From: Burkholderiales bacterium | GTDB lineage: Bacteria > Pseudomonadota > Gammaproteobacteria > Burkholderiales > Casimicrobiaceae | Assembly: GCA_031277445.1 (NCBI GenBank) | Contig: JAITMH010000171.1 | Coordinates: 1-6,286, forward strand | DNA length: 6,286 bases | Direction: 5' to 3' | Shown here: positions 1-4,776 of the stretch, in pieces | Layout of the letters: each line of letters begins with the position of its first letter | Position numbering within the stretch: the stretch's first letter is position 1 | Notes under the pieces: model-generated | Told to the model about the DNA's origin: nothing | Databases searched by the model: none | What the model saw: only the letters and a program-made list of their open reading frames with translations | Translations under genes and position numbers: made by a program

Positions 1-81
1 CTTCGCGCAGAATGACACGCTTCGCTTGTCCAGGCTACGCGCTGGATTCTGCGACTCCGCTTCGCTCCGCGCAGAATGACA
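1..81. repeat. Dispersed palindromic repeat (REP-like), probably cut by the window edge
   Basis: The 14-base word CGCGCAGAATGACA occurs twice in direct orientation, at 4-17 and 68-81. The second copy also forms an inverted repeat with ATTCTGCG at 46-53 pairing with CGCAGAAT at 70-77, so 46-77 can fold into a hairpin with an 8-bp stem. A smaller CCAG/CTGG inverted pair lies at 30-45. The stretch is non-coding, lies downstream of ychF and has the look of a multi-copy intergenic element. Family membership is inferred from its structure only. Confidence 0.6.
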
Positions 82-90
82 GCTATTTTT

Positions 91-117
91 TTCGTGCCTT
101 TCGTGCTTTTCGTGGTT
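91..117. repeat. Three tandem 9-base units
   Basis: Three imperfect tandem copies of a 9-mer lie at 91-99 (TTCGTGCCT), 100-108 (TTCGTGCTT) and 109-117 (TTCGTGGTT), preceded by a T run. From memory, similar TTCGTG arrays occur in intergenic DNA of many bacterial genomes. The function is unknown. The array lies 28 bases beyond the ychF stop. No convincing intrinsic terminator for the operon lies between; only a weak AT-rich hairpin at about 121-144 can be drawn. Confidence 0.6.
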
Positions 118-144
118 AACGCTTTTTCCCCACATGAAAAACGC

Positions 145-1239
145 TCAAACATTAAACAAAAAATTCATCACGTCGCCATCTTTCACCACATAGTCTTTAC
201 CTTCGGCGCGCATTTTGCCCGCTTCTTTGGCGCCGTGTTCGCCCTTGTACGCAAGGAAGTCTTCGTAGGCTATCGTTTGTGCGCGGATGAAGCCTTTTTC
301 AAAGTCGGTGTGGATCACGCCCGCCGCCTGCGGCGCGGTGTCGCCGACGTGAATGGTCCAGGCGCGTACTTCTTTGGGGCCTGCGGTGAAATAGGTTTGC
401 AGACCGAGCAGTTTGTAACCGGCGTGGATGACGCGATCCAGCCCGGGTTCAGTCAGCCCCATATCGTCGAGAAACGCTTTTTTGTCTTCGTCGTCGAGGT
501 CGGCGATTTCGGCTTCGAGCGACGCGCAAACAGGTACAACCACAGAATTTTCTTTGGCGGCGTAATCTTCAACGGCTTTTAACAGCGGGTTGTCGTGAAA
601 GCCGTGTTCGTCAACGTTGGCGACGTACATCGTCGGTTTCATCGTCAGTAGAAAAAACGGTTTCAGCAACGCTTTTTCTTCGTCGTACAAATCGGCGGCG
701 CGTGCCGGACGGCCTTCGTTCAACACGGCCAGCACTTTTTGCAGGATGTCGAACAGCCGCCTGGCGTCTTTGTCGCCACCGGCGCGAGCGACTTTTTCGA
801 TTTTGACGATTTGTTTTTCGACGGTGGCAAGATCGGCCAGCGCCAGCTCGGTATGAATGGTTTCAATGTCGGAAACCGGATCGACATTACCGGAGACGTG
901 TACAACGTTCTCGTTTTGAAAGCAGCGCACGACGTGCGCGATTGCGTCGGTTTCGCGAATGTTGGCGAGAAACTGGTTGCCGAGTCCTTCGCCTTTTGAC
1001 GCGCCCGCGACGAGTCCGGCGATATCGACGAATTCGACAATGGCGTGCTGGACTTTTTGCGGATTCGCAATTTTCGCCAGTTCGTCGAGACGCGGATCGG
1101 GAACTTCGACGATGCCGACGTTCGGCTCAATCGTGCAGAAAGGATAATTTTCGGCAGCAATGCCCGCCTTGGTCAGTGCGTTAAAGAGCGTGGATTTGCC
1201 GACATTCGGCAAACCGACGATGCCGCAGCGTAAACTCAT
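145..1239 (-). CDS. ychF: Ribosome-associated ATPase YchF (Obg-like, OLA1 family)
   Basis: YchF is a cytoplasmic P-loop NTPase of the Obg family that prefers ATP, binds ribosomes and is linked to oxidative stress control. At 364 residues it has the usual family length. The P-loop GLPNVGKS is at 9-16, the G3 motif DIAG at 72-75, and the G4 position reads NVDE (208-211) instead of NKxD, which is the family's signature for ATP preference. His114, reported as catalytic in the E. coli protein, is present in NVVHV. Cys35, implicated in redox inhibition of E. coli YchF, is also present. The C-terminal TGS domain covers roughly 280-364 and ends in the typical FLFNV. The start ATG overlaps the pth stop as ATGA (1236-1239), and AAAGGA lies 6 bases upstream inside pth, so translational coupling is likely. 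Transcription probably comes from upstream of pth. Identification is very secure. Confidence 0.97.
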   Translation of the reverse strand: MSLRCGIVGLPNVGKSTLFNALTKAGIAAENYPFCTIEPNVGIVEVPDPRLDELAKIANPQKVQHAIVEFVDIAGLVAGASKGEGLGNQFLANIRETDAIAHVVRCFQNENVVHVSGNVDPVSDIETIHTELALADLATVEKQIVKIEKVARAGGDKDARRLFDILQKVLAVLNEGRPARAADLYDEEKALLKPFFLLTMKPTMYVANVDEHGFHDNPLLKAVEDYAAKENSVVVPVCASLEAEIADLDDEDKKAFLDDMGLTEPGLDRVIHAGYKLLGLQTYFTAGPKEVRAWTIHVGDTAPQAAGVIHTDFEKGFIRAQTIAYEDFLAYKGEHGAKEAGKMRAEGKDYVVKDGDVMNFLFNV

Positions 1240-2012
1240 GAGGGGTCCTTTGATGAGGACGCGACGTTTGTCGCGGCGGTTTTAGCAACATCCGTGGCGG
1301 CGGGCTTTGCTGCCCCCTTTTCAAAGGGGGTGCCCGCCAAAGGCGGGCGGGGGTTTGTCTCCCCTTGTGGGAGAGGGGAGAGGGTGGGGAGTTGAACGCT
1401 GGTCGCGGAGCTTTTTGCGGCTTTCACCGACGCCGGATCGGTATGCAGCCGCATCGTCGCCTGCGCCATGTCGCCCTGCGCCAGAAGCGGCCAGGCTTCC
1501 AGCGCACGAGCGATGGCATCTTCGATGGCGCGTAATTCCTCGGTGCGCGGCGGTTTCAAAACGTAATCGGCCACGTCCTGTTGCGGAATCTCGGAATCAC
1601 GCGGATGCCCGATGCCCAGGCGCAACCGCCAAAACGCAGTGCTGCCCAGTTGTTGTTGAATGTCGCGCAAGCCGTTGTGTCCCGCGTGGCCGCCGCCCTG
1701 CTTCAGCCGCACGGCGCCCGGAAGCAGATCGAGTTCGTCGTGCGCCACCAGAATTTCTTCCGGCGCGATATCGAAGAACCGCGCCAGCGTTGCGACGGCG
1801 CGACCGGAAAGATTCATGTAAGTTGCGGGTTTCAACAAACGCACATCGCCCGTCGCTTTGGCAACATCGCCGGAAAATTTCGCTTCGTTGGCAAATGTCG
1901 CGCCCAGCCGCGCTGCTATCGCGTCGGCCCACCAGAAACCGGCGTTGTGCCGCGTCGCCGCATAGCCGCGACCGGCATTGCCCAACCCGACCAGTAAACG
2001 AAATCGCGTCAT
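1236..2012 (-). CDS. pth: Peptidyl-tRNA hydrolase with long C-terminal tail
   Basis: Pth cleaves the ester bond of peptidyl-tRNAs released from stalled ribosomes and so recycles tRNA in the cytoplasm. The catalytic core (about 1-192) is complete: Asn12 in GLGNAG, His22 in RHNAG, Asn67 in YMNLSG, Asp92 in HDELD and Asn113 in [12 protein letters not shown] match the E. coli active-site residues Asn10, His20, Asn68, Asp93 and Asn114. The family normally has about 190-200 residues; this protein has 258. The extra tail is low-complexity, and residues about 208-236 are encoded by a hairpin-rich repeat cassette (1306-1390). The remainder is rich in Ala, Thr, Ser and Lys and contains the near-repeat [14 protein letters not shown]. 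The tail still ends exactly in the ATGA overlap with ychF. The start ATG has AAGG about 9 bases upstream. The rplY terminator lies just before the gene, so it needs readthrough or a promoter I could not identify. Confidence 0.96.
   Translation of the reverse strand: MTRFRLLVGLGNAGRGYAATRHNAGFWWADAIAARLGATFANEAKFSGDVAKATGDVRLLKPATYMNLSGRAVATLARFFDIAPEEILVAHDELDLLPGAVRLKQGGGHAGHNGLRDIQQQLGSTAFWRLRLGIGHPRDSEIPQQDVADYVLKPPRTEELRAIEDAIARALEAWPLLAQGDMAQATMRLHTDPASVKAAKSSATSVQLPTLSPLPQGETNPRPPLAGTPFEKGAAKPAATDVAKTAATNVASSSKDPS
1306..1390. repeat. Hairpin-rich repeat cassette inside the 3' end of pth
   Basis: Three adjacent inverted repeats lie here. CCCCCTTT (1313-1320) pairs with AAAGGGGG (1323-1330); GCCCGCC (1332-1338) pairs with GGCGGGC (1342-1348) around an AAA loop; TCTCCCC (1358-1364) pairs with GGGGAGA (1375-1381). 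Such C/G-rich stem clusters are usually intergenic repeats in proteobacterial genomes. Here the cassette is read through in the pth frame and encodes a Pro/Gly-rich peptide (about residues 208-236). Copies elsewhere in the genome are inferred, not seen in this window. Confidence 0.7.
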
Positions 2013-2034
2013 GTGCGTTTAACCTTGAAATGAA

Positions 2035-2070
2035 AAACCCGCCGCGACAAATCTGTCTGGCGGCGGGTTT
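2035..2070 (-). terminator. Intrinsic terminator after rplY
   Basis: AAACCCGCCG (2035-2044) and CGGCGGGTTT (2061-2070) form a perfect 10-bp stem, with a small inner GACA/TGTC pairing in the loop. Read leftward on the minus strand, the GC-rich stem is followed by TTTTT and then CATTTC, the pattern of a Rho-independent terminator. It lies 27 bases after the rplY stop and 23 bases before the pth start, so it should lower transcription of pth-ychF from the rplY promoter. Confidence 0.85.
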
Positions 2071-2096
2071 GTGCGAACCTGCGCGAACATTCCGAA

Positions 2097-2747
2097 TTAT
2101 TCTTGTGCCGCAGGCGCTTGCGATGTTGTCACCGGCTCGCCCGGGGCCGCCGCCAATTCTTCGTCGCTCACTTCCCTGACGACGCTGGCGCTCGCCACGG
2201 TCGGGTCTTGACCGCGCAACAGCACAGCGGTCACGCCAGCCGGCAATTTCAACTCCGACACATGGAGCGTATCGCCGACTTGCATTTCGGAAAGATCGAC
2301 TTCGATAAATTCCGGCAAGTCCTTCGGCAAACAGGAAATTTCCAGTTCGTTAATCACCTGATTGACCAACGCGCCGCCAAGTTTCACCGCAGGCGAAATA
2401 TCGGCGTTGATGAAGTGCAGCGGTATCCGCATATGAATCTTTTTGTTGCCTTCAACCCGTTGAAAGTCAACGTGCAGCACTTGCTGTTTGTACGGGTGCA
2501 TTTGCACGTCACGCAACAGCGCACGCACGCCCTTGCCGTCGAGCGTGACGTTCAGAATGGATGAGTGAAACGCTTCTTTGCGCAGCGCATGGTACAGCGC
2601 GTTGTGATCGAGCATGATCGGCGTCGGCGCACTTTCGCCACCGTAAAGAATGCCCGGCACGTTACCGCCGCGACGCAAACGACGGCTGGCGCCGCGACCT
2701 TCTTCCTTGCGCGACTGGGCGCTGATTTCCAGAACTTGATTGGCCAT
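2097..2747 (-). CDS. rplY: 50S ribosomal protein L25 (general stress protein CTC type)
   Basis: L25 binds 5S rRNA in the central protuberance of the large ribosomal subunit. This is the long two-domain form of 216 residues, not the short E. coli form of about 94. The N-terminal 5S-binding domain is at about 1-92 (GRGASRRLRRGGNVPGILYG, then LLRDVQMHPYKQQVLHVDFQ at about 77-96). The beta-rich TL5/CTC domain is at about 97-185. An acidic, Ala-rich tail (about 190-216) follows and is probably disordered. The ATG is preceded by AAGGAG 8 bases upstream, which fixes the start. The gene has its own promoter and structured leader and is followed by a terminator, so it is expected to be transcribed strongly. 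In many beta- and gammaproteobacteria prs lies directly upstream; here the neighbour is a divergent tonB. Confidence 0.96.
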   Translation of the reverse strand: MANQVLEISAQSRKEEGRGASRRLRRGGNVPGILYGGESAPTPIMLDHNALYHALRKEAFHSSILNVTLDGKGVRALLRDVQMHPYKQQVLHVDFQRVEGNKKIHMRIPLHFINADISPAVKLGGALVNQVINELEISCLPKDLPEFIEVDLSEMQVGDTLHVSELKLPAGVTAVLLRGQDPTVASASVVREVSDEELAAAPGEPVTTSQAPAAQE

Positions 2748-2781
2748 GAGGCTGACTCCTTGATGTCTGCGGCCTTCCTGT

Positions 2782-2796
2782 CGGCAAAAGTTGCCG
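2782..2796 (-). other. Leader hairpin of rplY, proximal
   Basis: CGGCAA (2782-2787) and TTGCCG (2791-2796) form a perfect 6-bp stem with a 3-base loop. It lies in the predicted rplY leader, about 35 bases upstream of the ATG and clear of the AAGGAG. No U run follows in the direction of transcription, so it is not a terminator. A regulatory role is possible but unproven. Confidence 0.45.
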
Positions 2797-2831
2797 GATC
2801 GGTCGTCCGCGGTTGGCGACGGGCCTTGCGG

Positions 2832-2859
2832 GAACCTTCCCCGGTTTTCCGGAGGGTTC
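2832..2859 (-). other. Leader hairpin of rplY, distal
   Basis: GAACC (2832-2836) pairs with GGTTC (2855-2859), and inside it CCGG (2841-2844) pairs with CCGG (2849-2852) around TTTT, with an asymmetric internal loop between the two helices. It would lie near the 5' end of the predicted rplY mRNA. It is not followed by a U run in the leftward direction. It could stabilise the mRNA or bind a regulator. Confidence 0.4.
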
Positions 2860-2876
2860 GCAAAGCGGAATCTATA

Positions 2877-2885
2877 AGTATAACA
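2877..2885 (-). promoter_or_regulatory. Extended -10 promoter of rplY
   Basis: On the minus strand the sequence reads TGTTATACT, an extended -10 element (TGn followed by TATACT, 5 of 6 matches to TATAAT). The -35 region is poor: CAGGTA at 2900-2905 with a 17-base spacer, which is common where an extended -10 is present. The predicted transcript starts near 2870 and gives a leader of about 120 bases before the rplY ATG. Confidence 0.65.
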
Positions 2886-2948
2886 GTTTTTGCCTGGACT
2901 ACCTGTCCCGGATAAGGGGACGGGCGGGTGGAGAGCGCTGACAATCTG

Positions 2949-2978
2949 TTGTCATTGTCGGCGGAACACGGGTACTCT
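2949..2978 (+). promoter_or_regulatory. Possible sigma70 promoter for the TonB gene
   Basis: TTGTCA (2949-2954) is followed after 18 bases by TACTCT (2973-2978), a weak -10. Transcription would start near 2985, almost on the first ATG. That would mean either a leaderless mRNA or use of a later start codon such as the GTG at 3121. The match is weak and is offered only as a candidate in the roughly 235-base divergent intergenic region. Confidence 0.25.
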
Positions 2979-2982
2979 AAGC

Positions 2983-3993
2983 ATGTACAATGTTTTTTTC
3001 TTGCTTCCGGTATTACGCTTCGTGTCGGCCTCCCCTGCTCAACCGCCTTCGTCGCCCCCTTTGCCGCCCGGCACGCCCGTGCTGCCGGATTGCGTCTGGC
3101 CTGCGCAGCCTGCTTTGGGAGTGCAAGGGCTGCTTGCCAACAAACTTTTTCTGAAGTTTCTGGGCATCTCGGTGGCGATCCACGCGGTAGGGATGACGAT
3201 TCACTTTTCGCACGAAGCTCGCAGCCAGTGGAACCAGCATCAAATCATGGAAGTGGTGCTGGTCAACAGCGCCACCAAGGAAAAGCCGACCAAAGCCGAA
3301 GTGCTGGCGCAAGCCAACCTTGATGGTGGCGGCAACACCGACGAAGACCGGCGCGTCAAAACGCCGCTGCCGAGGCTGCAAAAAGAGAGCCAGAAAAACG
3401 AACTCGACGCAGCCGTCGAGAAAAGAATGGAACTGGAAAAAACAGTTCAACAAATGGTGGTGCAACAGCGGACAACCAACCTGGAATCGGTACAACCGCC
3501 GGAAGAACAAACGCCGCAAGCGCCCGAGCGGCCTGACGCGACCAGGCTGATGGATCGGACGCTGGAGCTGATGCAACTGGAAGCGCAAATCCAGAAAGAA
3601 ATGGAAGCGTACCAAAAGCGGCCACGCAAACACTTCGTTGGTTCGCGTGCGCAGGAATACCGCTTCGCCCGTTATATCGAAGACTGGCGGCTCAAAGTCG
3701 AGCGCGTCGGCAACTTGAATTACCCCGAAGCGGCGCGCCGCGAACAGATTTACGGCAGCCTGAGAATGACCGTCGCCATCAACAGCGACGGCACCGTCCA
3801 TGACATCACCGTCGATAAACGCTCAGGACACCGGATACTCGACGCCGCCGCCCAGAAAATCGTCGAAATGGCCGCGCCCTACGGCGCTTTTCCGGCCGAC
3901 ATCCGCAGCGACGTTGACATTCTTTACATCACCCGCACCTGGTCGTTTACTCGCGGCAGCGGACTGGAAACGCATTACGCCGGGCCGCAGTGA
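2983..3993 (+). CDS. tonB: TonB-family energy transducer
   Basis: TonB proteins couple the inner-membrane proton motive force, through ExbB/ExbD, to outer-membrane receptors. From the ATG at 2983 the product has 336 residues. A single membrane segment lies at about 55-73 and contains S63-V-A-I-H67, the SxxxH motif that in E. coli TonB (Ser16/His20) contacts ExbBD. The periplasmic part holds a charged, probably coiled-coil region (about 130-215) and a C-terminal TonB domain (about 222-325) with NYPEAARR, YGSLRMTV, NSDGTV and SGHRILD. Two oddities: residues 18-44, before the membrane segment, are proline-rich, and the first ATG lacks a clear Shine-Dalgarno. An in-frame GTG at 3121 would give about 290 residues with a short cytoplasmic end, as in classic TonB. 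No exbB, exbD or receptor gene lies in the window. The C-terminal form resembles TonB proteins of Betaproteobacteria, judged from memory. Confidence 0.85.
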   Translation: MYNVFFLLPVLRFVSASPAQPPSSPPLPPGTPVLPDCVWPAQPALGVQGLLANKLFLKFLGISVAIHAVGMTIHFSHEARSQWNQHQIMEVVLVNSATKEKPTKAEVLAQANLDGGGNTDEDRRVKTPLPRLQKESQKNELDAAVEKRMELEKTVQQMVVQQRTTNLESVQPPEEQTPQAPERPDATRLMDRTLELMQLEAQIQKEMEAYQKRPRKHFVGSRAQEYRFARYIEDWRLKVERVGNLNYPEAARREQIYGSLRMTVAINSDGTVHDITVDKRSGHRILDAAAQKIVEMAAPYGAFPADIRSDVDILYITRTWSFTRGSGLETHYAGPQ

Positions 3994-3998
3994 TGGCG

Positions 3999-4026
3999 TT
4001 GACAACTGGCGAAACAAGCATATGCT
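3999..4026 (+). promoter_or_regulatory. Sigma70 promoter of the vapBC module
   Basis: A perfect -35 box TTGACA (3999-4004) is followed after 16 bases by TATGCT (4021-4026), with 4 of 6 matches to TATAAT. It begins only 6 bases after the tonB stop, so the module carries its own promoter and does not depend on tonB transcription. Predicted start is near 4033, about 35 bases before the vapB ATG. Confidence 0.7.
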
Positions 4027-4036
4027 GGAGCATATG
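4019..4036. promoter_or_regulatory. Palindromic operator, predicted VapB binding site
   Basis: CATATGCT (4019-4026) and AGCATATG (4029-4036) are perfect inverted arms around GG. The left arm covers the -10 box exactly. Within it lie two sub-sites, GCATATGC (4018-4025) and GCATATGT (4030-4037), with centres 12 bases apart. AbrB-fold VapB antitoxins are known to repress their own operons at palindromes over the promoter, so autoregulation is the natural reading. Confidence 0.7.
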
Positions 4037-4067
4037 TTTAGACGTCCGTCAAGCAAGGAGGCAGATC

Positions 4068-4295
4068 ATGCGCACCGTCTCAGTCTTTAAAAACGGCAGC
4101 AATCGCGCTGTCCGGTTGCCGAGAGATATGGATTTTGGCGATGTTGCCGAGTTGGAAATCCAGCGCAAGGGCGACGCGATCATTTTGCGTCCGGTTAAGC
4201 CCTCCTGGGAATCGTTCGCTGCTCTCGGCAAGGCCGATGCGGACTTTCTGAGCGAGCGACCTGATCTCATTGAGGAAGTCCGATTTTCACTATGA
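4068..4295 (+). CDS. vapB: VapB-type antitoxin (SpoVT/AbrB fold)
   Basis: This is the antitoxin of a type II toxin-antitoxin pair. It is expected to bind DNA as a dimer and to block a VapC ribonuclease with its C-terminal tail. It has 75 residues, normal for the family. The N-terminal AbrB/MazE-like DNA-binding segment (about 1-45) has the typical FKNGSNRAVRLP at 7-18, followed by ELEIQRKGDAIILRP. The C-terminal tail (46-75) contains FAALGKADADF and an acidic stretch, as in toxin-binding ends. The ATG is chosen because AAGGAGG (4055-4061) lies 6 bases upstream; an in-frame upstream extension has no such site. The stop overlaps the toxin ATG as ATGA (4292-4295). The reading frame looks intact, unlike the toxin. 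Family assignment is confident; activity is inferred. Confidence 0.88.
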   Translation: MRTVSVFKNGSNRAVRLPRDMDFGDVAELEIQRKGDAIILRPVKPSWESFAALGKADADFLSERPDLIEEVRFSL

Positions 4296-4640
4296 AGTGG
4301 ATCATGCTGGATACCAACATCTGCTTATTCATCATGCGCGAGTAGCCGCTGGCCGTGCTGCATACGCTGCGCGAGCGATCAGCGCAAAAACACAAGATCG
4401 CGGTGTCGGCGATCACCTATGCGGAAATGCGTTTCGGCGCGATAGGCGAAAAATCGGGCAAGAAATCTTCGCCGAAGCATGGCCTGTTGGTGGATGCGTT
4501 CATCAAGCGTCTGGATGCCGTACTGCCTTGGGATAAGGCTTCCGTTGATGCCACCGCCGCCATCAAAAAAGCGTTGGCGGCGGTTGGCACACCCATCGGC
4601 ACCAACGCCGCCGCGCCACCCGCGCATCAATGCTGCGTTT
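4292..4640 (+). pseudogene. vapC: VapC-type PIN-domain toxin, broken
   Basis: The start MKWIMLDTNICLFIMRE is a typical VapC N-terminus carrying the first PIN-domain acidic residue (Asp7 in LDTN). Codon 18 is TAG (4343-4345); AAG to TAG would explain it, since Lys is common in this family's MREKP. After the stop the same frame goes on as clear VapC sequence: SAITYAEMRFGA with Glu45, VDAFIKRLDAVLPWD and KKALAAVGTPIG. Past GTPIG the expected NDAAIAGHA reads NAAAPPAHQ, so the predicted third acidic residue is Ala106. The remaining C-terminus, including the usual VTNN segment, is missing. An intact VapC has about 130-135 residues. The start overlaps vapB by ATGA, so this was an ordinary vapBC operon. 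The product should be a 17-residue peptide with no nuclease activity. A sequencing error could explain the TAG but not the other changes. Confidence 0.85.
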
Positions 4641-4703
4641 TTGGGAGACGAGCCCGTCGAGGTAGAAGCAATGTATTATCGGAAACTCGGAGGGTCAGCG
4701 TAG
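4626..4703 (+). pseudogene. Unidentified C-terminal gene remnant after vapC
   Basis: In a frame different from vapC the sequence reads INAAFLGDEPVEVEAMYYR and ends KLGGSA with TAG at 4701-4703. This looks more protein-like than the vapC frame here, which runs into Arg/Cys-rich sequence. It may be the 3' end of another gene joined to vapC by deletion or recombination at about 4620-4640. I do not recognise the family. Chance coding-like sequence is also possible. Confidence 0.25.
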
Positions 4704-4727
4704 TATGCCGCTTGACTCGAACAAAAA

Positions 4728-4749
4728 AGCCTCCGGAAAAACCGGGGCT
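4728..4749. terminator. Hairpin flanked by A and T runs, possible bidirectional terminator
   Basis: AGCC (4728-4731) pairs with GGCT (4746-4749), and CCGG (4733-4736) with CCGG (4742-4745), with one bulged T at 4732 and a loop of five A. Six A residues (4723-4728) lie on the left, so on the minus strand the stem runs into a T run and would be a good terminator. On the plus strand only GTTT follows, so rightward termination of the vap module would be weaker. No minus-strand gene is present to the right within the window. Confidence 0.5.
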
Positions 4750-4776
4750 GTTTAAACATCACACAAAGGAGTTCTC

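Noticed and set aside
76..582. Plus-strand open frame at the left edge
   Set aside because: It begins in the repeat and runs antisense to the ychF TGS-domain region; no protein family signal.
1313..1348. Hairpins in pth as intrinsic terminators
   Set aside because: The stems are strong but are not followed by a U run on the minus strand, and they lie inside an open coding frame.
1307..2179. Plus-strand open frame opposite pth (290 codons)
   Set aside because: Antisense to pth and the rplY-pth intergenic region; Arg/Pro-rich composition and passage through the terminator stem mark it as a shadow.
2831..2860. Possible tRNA or terminator in the rplY leader
   Set aside because: The GGTTC-like word and hairpin do not fit a cloverleaf, and no U run follows the stem in either relevant direction.
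3013..3801. Long minus-strand open frame opposite tonB (262 codons)
   Set aside because: It lies wholly antisense to a well-supported TonB gene, has Phe/Arg/His-rich composition typical of a shadow frame, and shows no recognisable motif.
4712..4740. TTGACT as the -35 of a protease promoter
   Set aside because: No acceptable -10 lies 16-18 bases downstream; the region is taken up by the terminator-like hairpin.
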